Shown here: piece after piece, positions 1 to 6,925 of the stretch | Numbering within the stretch: position 1 is the stretch's first letter | Layout: each line of letters starts with the position of its first letter | Notes under the pieces: generated by a model | What the model was told of the DNA's origin: nothing | Database searches by the model: none | What the model saw: only the letters and a program-made list of their open reading frames with translations | Assembly: GCA_021827245.1 (NCBI GenBank) | Contig: JAKAWN010000203.1 | Location: 1-11,633 of the forward strand | Length of the DNA: 11,633 bases | DNA from: Acidobacteriota bacterium | GTDB lineage: Bacteria; Acidobacteriota; Terriglobia; UBA7540 | Reading direction: 5' to 3' | Program-made: the position numbers and the translations under genes

Positions 1-606
1 CAGGCCAAGCCGGAGCCGAAAGCGCAGCGGAACTTTACGGACCCGGATTCGCGGATCATGAAGGACGGGGCGACGAAGGAGATTGTGCAGGCGTACAACG
101 CGCAGGCGGTGGTGGACAGTAAGGCCCAGGTGATCGTGGCGGCCGAAGTGACGCAGGAGGCGAATGACAAGAAGCAATTGGTGCCGATGCTGGAGCAGGT
201 GATAGCGCTCATGGAGAGCAAACCTCAGCAAGCGATGGCGGATGCGGGATATTTCATGGAGGCAAGTGTCACGGACGGCAGGCTGGAAGGGATCGATTTG
301 TTCGTAGCGCCGGACAAGCAGAAGCACAGCGATGAAGTGACGGCGGCGACGGGGCCGCCTCCGCCTGAATCATCGAGCGTGGCCGAGCGGATGAGGTACA
401 AGCTGAGGACGGCAGGAGGGCGGACGGTGTACAGGCGGCGCAAGGCCATCGTCGAACCGGTGTTTGGACAGATCAAAGAGGCGAGAGGCTTTCGGAGATT
501 TCTGCTGCGAGGACTGGGAAAGGTGTCGGCGGAATGGAAGCTGATCTGCGCCACGCACAACCTGCTGAAGCTCTACCGCTCGGGATGGAGCCCCCAGAGT
601 GCCTGA
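1..606 (+). CDS. IS1182-like DDE transposase, 3' part (5' end outside window)
   Basis: The reading frame is open from base 1, so the ATG at 58 is an internal Met and the protein enters from the left edge; about 201 C-terminal residues are visible. The segment NFTDPDSRIMK just before and across that Met is typical of IS1182-family transposases. The DDE catalytic residues fit the pattern: Asp in NAQAVVDSKAQVIVA (codon at 115), Asp in ADAGYF (codon at 241), and Glu in IVEPVFGQIKEARGFRR (codon at 454), the last matching the Y-R-E-K-type signature of the IS4/IS5/IS1182 superfamily. It would cut and join the ends of its own insertion sequence. The frame is undamaged to its TGA stop, so the visible part is not decayed. 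The right terminal inverted repeat could not be located because the left end is missing. GC is high and unlike that of the following gene. Confidence 0.9.
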   Translation, partial: QAKPEPKAQRNFTDPDSRIMKDGATKEIVQAYNAQAVVDSKAQVIVAAEVTQEANDKKQLVPMLEQVIALMESKPQQAMADAGYFMEASVTDGRLEGIDLFVAPDKQKHSDEVTAATGPPPPESSSVAERMRYKLRTAGGRTVYRRRKAIVEPVFGQIKEARGFRRFLLRGLGKVSAEWKLICATHNLLKLYRSGWSPQSA

Positions 607-732
607 AAACGGCGGTCTGACCCAACCAACCCACTTTCCGGGCCGCCTTGCGAGAGTCATCGGCTCAGAATTCCCCTCACACAGGCCAAGGGAGGGAAAA
701 GCGAAATCTTCAGAGGGGGTATCTCCGACACG

Positions 733-758
733 CTCCTAGAAGGCGCCGCTCTTAGGAG
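733..758 (+). repeat. Hairpin-forming inverted repeat in leader of the FemAB-like gene
   Basis: CTCCTAGAAG (733-742) and CTCTTAGGAG (749-758) pair with one G-U and one mismatch around the loop GCGCCG. No T-run follows, so it is not a classical intrinsic terminator. It lies in the 224-bp spacer 607-830 between the transposase and the FemAB-like gene. Apart from this hairpin and a ribosome binding site, I see no gene and no convincing promoter in that spacer. Confidence 0.4.
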
Positions 759-807
759 TTACGAAATGTTGGAACAGTGCTCGCCGAAAAAGAAGCCTTT
801 AAGACAC

Positions 808-834
808 GGAGGTAGTACGGCGATGCACCCATGA
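808..834 (+). promoter_or_regulatory. Ribosome binding site with three-codon mini-ORF overlapping the next start
   Basis: GGAGG at 808-812 is 10 nt before an ATG at 823. That ATG opens only ATG-CAC-CCA-TGA, and its TGA overlaps the ATG at 831 of the FemAB-like gene as ATGA. From 831 itself the GGAGG is 18 nt away, longer than usual. Translation of the large gene may therefore be coupled to the mini-ORF. Alternatively, the true start may be the in-frame ATG at 852 or 867, neither of which has a visible Shine-Dalgarno sequence. Confidence 0.35.
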
Positions 835-1913
835 GCCGTGGGTTTGCCTCAATGGCACCACCGAGAATGGAAGTCTATCAGATTGATCCGCTTCTCGACG
901 ATCGTTGGCCGCGATTCCTCGATTGTCAACCGAAGGCGTCGGTATTCCACACACGTGCATGGCTCGAATCTCTGGCTAAGACGTACGGCTACCGCCCCGT
1001 GGTTTTTACACCCGATCCTCCGGACGCACCTTTGAACAATGGGATTGTCTTCTGCGAGGTAAACAGTTGGCTTACTGGGCGAAGACTCGTCTCATTGCCC
1101 TTCTCGGATCACTGTGAGCCACTGGTGAGAAGCGCTCAGGATTTTCATTTTCTACTTGATGAAATACAGAAATGTCAGCCGGGACACTGGAAATACGTGG
1201 AGATCCGGCCTTGGTCAGGCTGGAGCCGGTGTATTGAAGGACAAAGCGGATTTGCTGCCGGATCCCGCTACGTCATTCACATGCTCGACCTGAAGCCCAG
1301 TTTGGAGGAACTATACCACAGGTTTCACGGTGACTCGATTCGGCGCAAAATCACTCGGGCGGAACGCGAAAGGCTAAGCTACGAAGAGGGCAGGTCTGAA
1401 GTGCTTCTGAAGAAGTTTTACCAGCTTCTTCTCATGACGCGCCGCCGTCACCGATTGCCTCCGCAACCTTTGAACTGGTTCTGCAATCTGGTTTCCTGCC
1501 TGGGAGAGACGCTGAAAATCCGCGTGGCGTCGAAAGCTAGCCAGCCCATTGCGAGCATCGTGACGCTGCGGTACAAGCACGCACTTGTTTACAAATATGG
1601 TTGCTCCGACGTGCGATTGCACAATTTGGGCGGCATGGCCCTGCTGTTCTGGAAAGCGATCCAGGAAGCAAAGCAGGCCGGACTGCAGCAAATGGACTTT
1701 GGCCGGTCGGACTGCCAGAACTTGGGGCTTATAGCTTTTAAGGATCACTGGGGAGCAACCCGTTCGGAGCTGACCTACCTGAGGTTTCCCGCGCAGCAGA
1801 CCGCTTCCGCCGATGCCAGGAATGGTATGCAGTTTGCGAAACGAGCGTTTGCACATACTCCGGATAGAATTCTTGTGCTGACCGGAAAACTGCTTTACAG
1901 GCATATGGGCTGA
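831..1913 (+). CDS. FemAB/GNAT-like transferase (Acetyltransf_6 type), exosortase-associated
   Basis: This is a 360-residue soluble protein with no signal peptide or membrane segment. It looks like the FemAB-related/BioF2-like branch of the GNAT fold, which transfers aminoacyl or acyl groups. Such a protein is a known companion of PEP-CTERM/exosortase gene clusters. Supporting stretches are an N-terminal FHTRAWLESLAKTYGY (39-54); a basic DSIRRKITRAERE (168-180), typical of the centre of FemAB proteins; MTRRRHRLPPQPLNWF (202-217); and the C-terminal GNAT core ALVYKYGCSDVRLHNLGG (251-268) followed by MDFGRSD and AFKDHWGA (288-309). The length fits the family. The exosortase gene follows on the same strand after 337 bp, so they may or may not share a transcript. 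The real substrate is unknown; peptidoglycan or exopolysaccharide precursor modification is inference. The start codon is uncertain (831, 852 or 867). Confidence 0.8.
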   Translation: MSRGFASMAPPRMEVYQIDPLLDDRWPRFLDCQPKASVFHTRAWLESLAKTYGYRPVVFTPDPPDAPLNNGIVFCEVNSWLTGRRLVSLPFSDHCEPLVRSAQDFHFLLDEIQKCQPGHWKYVEIRPWSGWSRCIEGQSGFAAGSRYVIHMLDLKPSLEELYHRFHGDSIRRKITRAERERLSYEEGRSEVLLKKFYQLLLMTRRRHRLPPQPLNWFCNLVSCLGETLKIRVASKASQPIASIVTLRYKHALVYKYGCSDVRLHNLGGMALLFWKAIQEAKQAGLQQMDFGRSDCQNLGLIAFKDHWGATRSELTYLRFPAQQTASADARNGMQFAKRAFAHTPDRILVLTGKLLYRHMG

Positions 1914-2070
1914 GTGGTTGCTTCCGAGTCCGAGCAAAAGTCTGAACAAATCCATCCTGAAACATGCGTCCGCAGCCTGAAGTCGATCAGCCGGGCCGTT
2001 CGGCGACACTTTGGGCAGGCGGACATGAATAGCCATTGACCGGGTACAAAAGCTGACAGAAAGAAGCATA

Positions 2071-2123
2071 CCGTCGAAACTTGACGGCACGAATTGAAGG
2101 CGAACTCGTGCACAGTTTTATTT
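2071..2123 (+). terminator. Tandem hairpins followed by a T-rich tract (possible terminator or attenuator)
   Basis: CCGTCGA (2071-2077) pairs with TTGACGG (2081-2087) around a 3-nt loop, with one G-U. It is followed at once by GCACGA (2087-2092) pairing with TCGTGC (2106-2111). TTTTATTT begins a few bases later at 2116. The pair lies 158 bp after the FemAB-like gene and about 130 bp before the exosortase, so it could end the first transcript or attenuate the second. The T-tract is interrupted and set off from the stem by four bases, so this is weak. The rest of the spacer 1914-2250 shows one more small hairpin (2168-2181) and no gene. Confidence 0.3.
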
Positions 2124-2250
2124 CGAGGAACGAACGCCACGTCAGTGCGCCTGTTAGATTGGGGTGGCTCGGAAGCCCGAGTGTTCCAGAACCTTGAAGA
2201 AAATGGCCTGAAAGGCTCCCTTCGCGGGTGGCCGGATAATCGGAGACAAG

Positions 2251-3171
2251 ATGCCAATCCGCATGACAAAACTCACTGATCCGAGAGCCATCCTCTTTTT
2301 TCTTATCTGCGGATTGTCCCTGATTCTTAATTGGGCCGCGGTGAAGAACCTTATCGCCCTGTCTCTTCGGGTCGATGAGTATTCGCATACGATAGTGATT
2401 CCGTTCCTGGCCGCAGCCATCATCTACAGTGAGAGAGCGAAGATCTTTGCAACGGTCCGCTATTCTTTTCGCGTGGGATTTGTGATTGTCACGGCTGCAG
2501 TGCTGATTGGCATGTTTTTCGGTGCCAACGCTCCGGTCGCGGGACAGAACGGCGCCTTCGCTCTGAGAATTATGTCGCTGGCACTCATATGGACTGGCAC
2601 TTTTGTTTTATGTTTCGGCTGGGAAGCATTCCGGACGGGAAAGTTCGCTCTCATCTTTCTGTTGCTGACCGTGCCTATTCCTAATGACCTGTTGGGGAAG
2701 GTTATCTATTTAGTCCGTTGGGGGTCCAGTGAAGTCGCATCTTTTTGGTTTGCTGTTTTCAATGTGCCGGTATTCAGGGAAAAATTCAGCTTCATGCTTT
2801 CGACCGTGACCATTGAAGTTGCCACCGAATGCAGTGGGATTCATTCAACAATGGCCTTGCTGATTGTCACCCTGTTGGCCGCGCACTTGTTCGTTCGGTC
2901 CAAGCTGAAACGAACAGTTTTGGTCTTGAGCGCCATTCCTATTGTCTGCTTCTCGAACGGTGTTCGGATTGCGGCGCTGACGCTGCTGTCGATCTATGTT
3001 AATAAAGGCTTCCTATACGGTAGGCTTCACCATGAGGGCGGGTTCCTTTTCTTTGGCCTTGCACTGTTTATCATGGCTGCCGAATTGTATCTGATGGGTT
3101 TTCGCCTTGGACCTCCCCGGCAGAAGGCGATACCTGACATCTCTCCTTCTGTGCTGCCTGCTGGAAAGTGA
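2251..3171 (+). CDS. Exosortase (exosortase/archaeosortase family transpeptidase)
   Basis: This is a 306-residue polytopic inner-membrane protein with about eight hydrophobic helices. It carries the three exosortase signature blocks: the nucleophile Cys194 in TECSGIHSTMALL, Arg239 in IVCFSNGVRIAAL, and the His260/His261 pair in YGRLHHEGGFLFFG. His260 best fits the usual H-x-x-x-G spacing. By family knowledge it cleaves at or near the PEP motif of PEP-CTERM proteins after export and is thought to hand them to another anchor. The ATG at 2251 is preceded by GGAG (2242-2245) with 5-nt spacing, which fixes the start. The C-terminus has no fused EpsI domain, and no EpsI gene is nearby. The obvious partner is the PEP-CTERM protein at 5789-6385. 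The exosortase subclass cannot be assigned by eye. Its GC is visibly lower than that of the flanking transposase and efflux operon. Confidence 0.93.
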   Translation: MPIRMTKLTDPRAILFFLICGLSLILNWAAVKNLIALSLRVDEYSHTIVIPFLAAAIIYSERAKIFATVRYSFRVGFVIVTAAVLIGMFFGANAPVAGQNGAFALRIMSLALIWTGTFVLCFGWEAFRTGKFALIFLLLTVPIPNDLLGKVIYLVRWGSSEVASFWFAVFNVPVFREKFSFMLSTVTIEVATECSGIHSTMALLIVTLLAAHLFVRSKLKRTVLVLSAIPIVCFSNGVRIAALTLLSIYVNKGFLYGRLHHEGGFLFFGLALFIMAAELYLMGFRLGPPRQKAIPDISPSVLPAGK

Positions 3172-3455
3172 TAGACCCTGGCGCGCAGCCTGATTGCCTG
3201 ATTTTCACTGTCCCACCACCCGAACCGTCACGGTTCACCCTCATTTAACGACAACGGAATCTGGTACAAGCGGGCCAGAGGTCGAATCTGGTCCTTCGCA
3301 CACGTGACGAAGGCGAGCGAACCGGATCTGCTTGTAGCCTCGATATTGGCAAAAATGGTTTGTGCGGGCTGAACCCATAAAGCTGTTTCGCCAATGTACC
3401 AAGCGAGTGATCCCCGGCGGGATTATCCAGGGGTGGCGGGAGAAGGCGGAGAGTC
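3172..3455. other. Convergent spacer rich in inverted repeats
   Basis: No gene is seen here; the exosortase (+) and the TPR gene (-) end on either side. It holds GAACCG/CGGTTC (3222-3236, loop TCA). A larger structure has GGTACAAGC (3263-3271) pairing with GCTTGTA-CC (3330-3339, one bulge) and encloses two hairpins: CCAGA/TCTGG (3275-3291) and CCTTCG/CGAAGG (3293-3313). ATTGGC/GCCAAT (3345-3350, 3390-3395) follows, then ATCCC/GGGAT (3410-3423). None is followed by a clear T-run in either direction. A role as a bidirectional terminator, a repeat element or a structured RNA is undecided. Confidence 0.5.
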
Positions 3456-5735
3456 TTATCTGAACTCCGCAAGGACTTTCCTTATTTCCGCCATATGGGG
3501 GCTATTGGGGTCAAACTGGAGGACACGCTCCAAATGGGTGCGGGCGAGGTTCACTTCATGCAGCTTGACATACGCTAAACCCATGTGGAAATTCAGGTTC
3601 GGATTGTCAGGCGCCTTTTTCAACGCGCTCTGGAGCAAAGCTATCGCAGACTGATAAAGCCCTTTGCGATAATAGGCGAAGGCGAGGGTATCGGCCGTGT
3701 TCGTGGAATCAGGCAGGTTCCGGCGCGCACTTTGCGCAAGCGCCAGAGCGTCATCAACATTTCCGCCGCGTTCGAGAAGCAGGTAGGCCAGATTGTTGGC
3801 AGCAACTGCATCATTGGGAGAGATTTGCAGCGCCTGCTGGTAATCACTTCGTGCCGCCTGCCAGTTACCTTTCTTGTCCTCGAGAACACCGAGTAATGTG
3901 TAGCTCCTCACATCCTGCGGATTGCGCTGAATCGCATTCTTCAGGGTTACGATCGCTTCGCCAATCGAACCCTGTGCGCTCTCAATTTGAGCCAGAAGAT
4001 AGGATGCTGGCAGATTGCTTTGATTGAGGTCAACGGCCTTTTTAAGAGCCGCTTCTGCTTGTTTCGTCCGCTTTTGACTCGATAGAAGCTCCCCCAGGAG
4101 GAAATAGAAGGAACTATTCCCGGGCTCCTTCGCGATCTGCTCGCTGACACGATTTACGGCCTTTTCCGGCGTCTTTCGGAGGAGTTCGATACGCACAAGT
4201 CCTGTGAGCGCCTGCAAGGAATTCGGATCAAGCTCCAGAGCGCTTTCGAGCAACTTTTCCGCTTCCGGAAACCTTTTCTGTTCAAGGCACAATTCACCGA
4301 GCCAGTAGTATCCGAGAGGGTTCTGGGGAGCTATCCCAATAGCTTTCTTCAGATCGCTTTCTGCTCCGGTTGGGTCTTTTTGCTTGCCGCGAGCGACACC
4401 TCGGTAGATATAGCCCAGGGGAGAGTTGGGCTGATACTTAATCAGTTGCTGGGCATTGTCCATCAGGTCGGTGGCGTCATTCTGGCGCAGGTAAGCAGCA
4501 CAGAGCGCCACTCGGGCGTCGGCAAAGCTGGGACGTTCTCTCAGGGCTGATTGCCACTGTGCTTCCGCCAAATCAAGCTTGCCCTGTTTGGCATAAGTAA
4601 GGCCAAGGTAGTAGTGGGTAGCGGGATTGTCGGGCTGATCTTTCAGTGTGCTCTGAAACTGGAGAATCGCTTCATTCGTTTTCCCCTGCTCAGCCAGGAT
4701 TTCGCCCCGCAAGATCAGGCCCTGGAGGTCATTCGGGTCTTGCTTTAGGATCTGGCCCGCAATCTCCTCCGCCTGTTTGATTTCTCCTTGTGTGATCAGG
4801 AGCTGTCCGTAATCCTTCTTGACCTGCAGGTTGTGAGGATGCGCTTTTGAAAGTGACGCAAATTCGACCAGAGCGTTCTTAACATCTCCTACCTGGACAT
4901 AGTAGTCAGCCAGCATCAGGTAGGCCGTGGGATTATCACTCAGATCTTTCCCGGCCTGTTTATAAACCTCGAGAGCCTGCTTGTTCTTACCCTGGAGCAA
5001 GTAGAGTCTCCCCAGAGCTGCTCGCGGTGTGGGGTTTTTCGGTTCGGCAGCGATAGCCTGCTGGAACTGCAGCTCTGCCTCGGTGTATAGGCGTTGCGCC
5101 TCATAGAGTTCACCCAGGACTACGTAGGGACCGGCGGTTTTGGGGGCAAGCGCTATCGCTTTCTTGAGGCTATCTTCCGCCTCGCGATAATGCCGAAATT
5201 TGGCTTGGATCACACCCAGGTCTTCAAAGAAACGCGCCTCCCCGGGGGCAAGCTGAATCCCCTTCTGGATGTTTTGCAGGGAATCGTTCTCGTCACCCAA
5301 GCCCACACAAATGTTGGCGAGTAAAGCATAAGCATCCGGATTGTTTGGATCTACGTTTATCGCCTGCTCGACCTTGGCCTTGGCCTCTGAAAACTTCCCG
5401 GCGACGCGGAGCAGCTTCCCGAGCGCAAGAAGCGCCTTTGCGTTCCTCGGCTGCAGCTCGACCGCCTTTGACAGCCCCTGGTATGCGGCCTGCCACTGAT
5501 GGAGCTCGGCAAGCGTCAGCCCCAGCTCATAATACCCGTCTGCAAATTTGGGATCGTTTTTGATGGCGTTGAGGAATTCTATTTCTGCGGCACGATATTT
5601 CTTTTCGGCGTAGTACTTTTTCCCGTTCGCATAGTGCCTCTGCTTACGGCCACTTGCGGTCAGGTATGAGCAGCTAATCGATGCACCTGCCGCAAGCGCC
5701 GTGAGCAAAAATATCGCCAGGGAGCGCTTTACCAT
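3456..5735 (-). CDS. PrsT-like TPR-repeat lipoprotein of the PEP-CTERM/exosortase system
   Basis: The protein is 759 residues if it starts at the ATG at 5735, which is directly followed by basic residues and a hydrophobic stretch (KRSLAIFLLTALAAG). A frame-open TTG at 5792 would overlap the upstream stop, but it would put 19 residues before the signal peptide, so I prefer 5735; the GGGA before it is weak. Cys22 in SISC makes a plausible lipobox, although Ser at -3 is not consensus, so lipid anchoring is likely but not certain. The rest is about 21 consecutive 34-residue TPR units, ending with a short cap (MAEIRKVLAEFR). This matches the TPR lipoproteins found with exosortases (PrsT type, usually somewhat longer). 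They are thought to act as periplasmic or outer-membrane scaffolds for polysaccharide or PEP-CTERM protein assembly. The PEP-CTERM gene ends 53 nt upstream on the same strand, so both are probably one transcript. Confidence 0.85.
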   Translation of the reverse strand: MVKRSLAIFLLTALAAGASISCSYLTASGRKQRHYANGKKYYAEKKYRAAEIEFLNAIKNDPKFADGYYELGLTLAELHQWQAAYQGLSKAVELQPRNAKALLALGKLLRVAGKFSEAKAKVEQAINVDPNNPDAYALLANICVGLGDENDSLQNIQKGIQLAPGEARFFEDLGVIQAKFRHYREAEDSLKKAIALAPKTAGPYVVLGELYEAQRLYTEAELQFQQAIAAEPKNPTPRAALGRLYLLQGKNKQALEVYKQAGKDLSDNPTAYLMLADYYVQVGDVKNALVEFASLSKAHPHNLQVKKDYGQLLITQGEIKQAEEIAGQILKQDPNDLQGLILRGEILAEQGKTNEAILQFQSTLKDQPDNPATHYYLGLTYAKQGKLDLAEAQWQSALRERPSFADARVALCAAYLRQNDATDLMDNAQQLIKYQPNSPLGYIYRGVARGKQKDPTGAESDLKKAIGIAPQNPLGYYWLGELCLEQKRFPEAEKLLESALELDPNSLQALTGLVRIELLRKTPEKAVNRVSEQIAKEPGNSSFYFLLGELLSSQKRTKQAEAALKKAVDLNQSNLPASYLLAQIESAQGSIGEAIVTLKNAIQRNPQDVRSYTLLGVLEDKKGNWQAARSDYQQALQISPNDAVAANNLAYLLLERGGNVDDALALAQSARRNLPDSTNTADTLAFAYYRKGLYQSAIALLQSALKKAPDNPNLNFHMGLAYVKLHEVNLARTHLERVLQFDPNSPHMAEIRKVLAEFR

Positions 5736-5788
5736 GTTGTTTTCCCACTTCACGAGCACACCGCTCCCCGTGCGTGGCCTATAACCTT

Positions 5789-6385
5789 TCAACAGAACCT
5801 CATCTTGCGTCCTGAAAAGGCTAACAGGCCGACCAGGCCGATCCCGAGAAGCACCAACGTGCCGGGCTCAGGGGTGCTAACTGGAATTGAAACATCATCG
5901 TAGGAAATTGCGAGAGCCCCCTGTCCCTGGAACGCCTGTATGCCCGCCACGCTTGGCAGTGAAGTGCCTGACGGCATCGTTACGTCAAGGTTGAAAGTCA
6001 GCGTGCCGTCGGGAACGCCGGGACCAGAGCCTGAGCCTATCCACTCAGTACACCAATGATTGGCGGACCCGTTGATTTGGCAATCCGTTGGCGATGGCCC
6101 TGTACTGGTCCCCTGCTGGAAAGCACTCCAATTCGGGTAATCGGAGGGTAGATCAAAAGCAACAAGGGTGGCGTCGTTGAATTGTACTGAAAATGCACCG
6201 AGGTTACCTGAAGTGACGGCACCACTCGTGTCCATCGTAAGTGTCACGTCGTAGACATTCGGTGCGTCCATACCAGTATTTGTGAACGAGTAAGTGATTC
6301 CTCCCACCGTAGTGTCTGCCTTTGCGGGCCAACACACCGCTAGTATCGCTAGTGCTGCCACAACAACCCAGATCGTCTTTCTCAT
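5789..6385 (-). CDS. PEP-CTERM sorting domain-containing secreted protein
   Basis: The protein has 198 residues. Its start is the ATG at 6385, preceded by GGGGAGG with 4-nt spacing; the frame stays open to 6439 but those residues precede the signal peptide. It has a Sec signal (RKTIWVVVAALAILAVC) with a cleavage site after AKA at residue 23. A low-complexity, Thr/Ser/Gly-rich beta-type body follows, with one likely disulfide pair (Cys102 and Cys112, in a DCQ...HWCTEW context). The C-terminus is a textbook PEP-CTERM tail: STPEPG (170-175), a hydrophobic helix LVLLGIGLVGLLAF, then basic GRKMR. The tail ends in an additional Cys198, which is unusual. By family knowledge it is exported and processed by an exosortase; the one at 2251-3171 is the natural candidate. 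The body's function is unknown, with surface, biofilm or matrix roles typical. The TPR lipoprotein gene follows after 53 nt. Confidence 0.93.
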   Translation of the reverse strand: MRKTIWVVVAALAILAVCWPAKADTTVGGITYSFTNTGMDAPNVYDVTLTMDTSGAVTSGNLGAFSVQFNDATLVAFDLPSDYPNWSAFQQGTSTGPSPTDCQINGSANHWCTEWIGSGSGPGVPDGTLTFNLDVTMPSGTSLPSVAGIQAFQGQGALAISYDDVSIPVSTPEPGTLVLLGIGLVGLLAFSGRKMRFC

Positions 6386-6596
6386 TGGACCTCCCCATCT
6401 GCTCCGAAATCCACTCGCCCCCGCATTCTTTTGGAACACGTGAATGCCTTTCCATCCTTATCTTGCGGGTAGTCATACCACTAGCAGTGACCTTGATCAG
6501 CATTCTGGCTTCCAAAGCAGCTCTCAAATACGCCCATGTGTTTTCAAGAGGTTACATCCCTCCAGAAAAAAGCTGGTGTGAAACCCCCTGCAACTT

Positions 6597-6615
6597 GTTG
6601 AAGTTACAATTCAAC
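6597..6615. repeat. Inverted repeat GTTGAA-N7-TTCAAC
   Basis: A perfect 6-bp inverted repeat with a 7-bp spacer lies about 210 bp upstream of the PEP-CTERM start, in AT-richer DNA. The spacing suits an operator for a dimeric regulator, but nothing identifies one. Confidence 0.25.
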
Positions 6616-6679
6616 CTTGGCGTCGACCTATTCATAGCCGTTGAGGTTCCAGTACCAAGAAGATTCAAAGGAAGAGGAC

Positions 6680-6698
6680 CCGCCTCCCGAGGGGGCGG
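6680..6698. repeat. GC-rich hairpin in the gene-poor region
   Basis: CCGCCTCC (6680-6687) pairs with GGGGGCGG (6691-6698) over eight positions with one G-U and a CGA loop. Read on the - strand it is followed by a pyrimidine-rich but T-poor tract, so a terminator for leftward transcription from the tRNA side is possible but weak. Confidence 0.35.
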
Positions 6699-6925
6699 CG
6701 CGGCGGGAAAGTCGCCCGCAGGGTCAGCCCCGTTCATCTCAAGTCCGAAAGTGAGACACGCTGAGGACGCTGACGACCCATATTTCAGAGAGCATGACAC
6801 GGGGGAATGAACGGTCTGATAGTGTGGGGACTGTTGTGGGGACCCCGCATACAATTACACCAATTGTGGTGCAACTCAATACAACTCCCTACGAGCCAGT
6901 AACTTATTGATCTAAAAGGTGTTGC

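Noticed and set aside
660..760. Possible c-di-GMP (GEMM) riboswitch upstream of the FemAB-like gene
   Set aside because: CACAGGCCAAG and GCGAAA look superficially like parts of the motif, but the conserved core and the second stem do not fit.
1374..2090. 238-codon open frame on the - strand
   Set aside because: Antisense to the well-supported FemAB-like gene; composition lacks domain features and it has no ribosome binding site of note.
2094..2279. 61-codon + strand ORF from a TTG before the exosortase
   Set aside because: It runs into the exosortase start in another frame and crosses hairpin DNA; no coding features.
3275..3300. T-arm-like sequence (GGTCGAATC) suggesting a tRNA in the convergent spacer
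   Set aside because: No matching acceptor or anticodon arm at tRNA spacing; the pairing register differs from a T arm.
6322..6810. 162-codon open frame on the + strand
   Set aside because: Overlaps the PEP-CTERM gene start antisense, has no family resemblance, and crosses GC-rich inverted repeats.
6552..6854. Possible integrase remnant on the - strand next to the tRNA-Ser fragment
   Set aside because: Position would suit a tyrosine recombinase, but no catalytic R-H-R-Y residues or recombinase-like stretch can be read.
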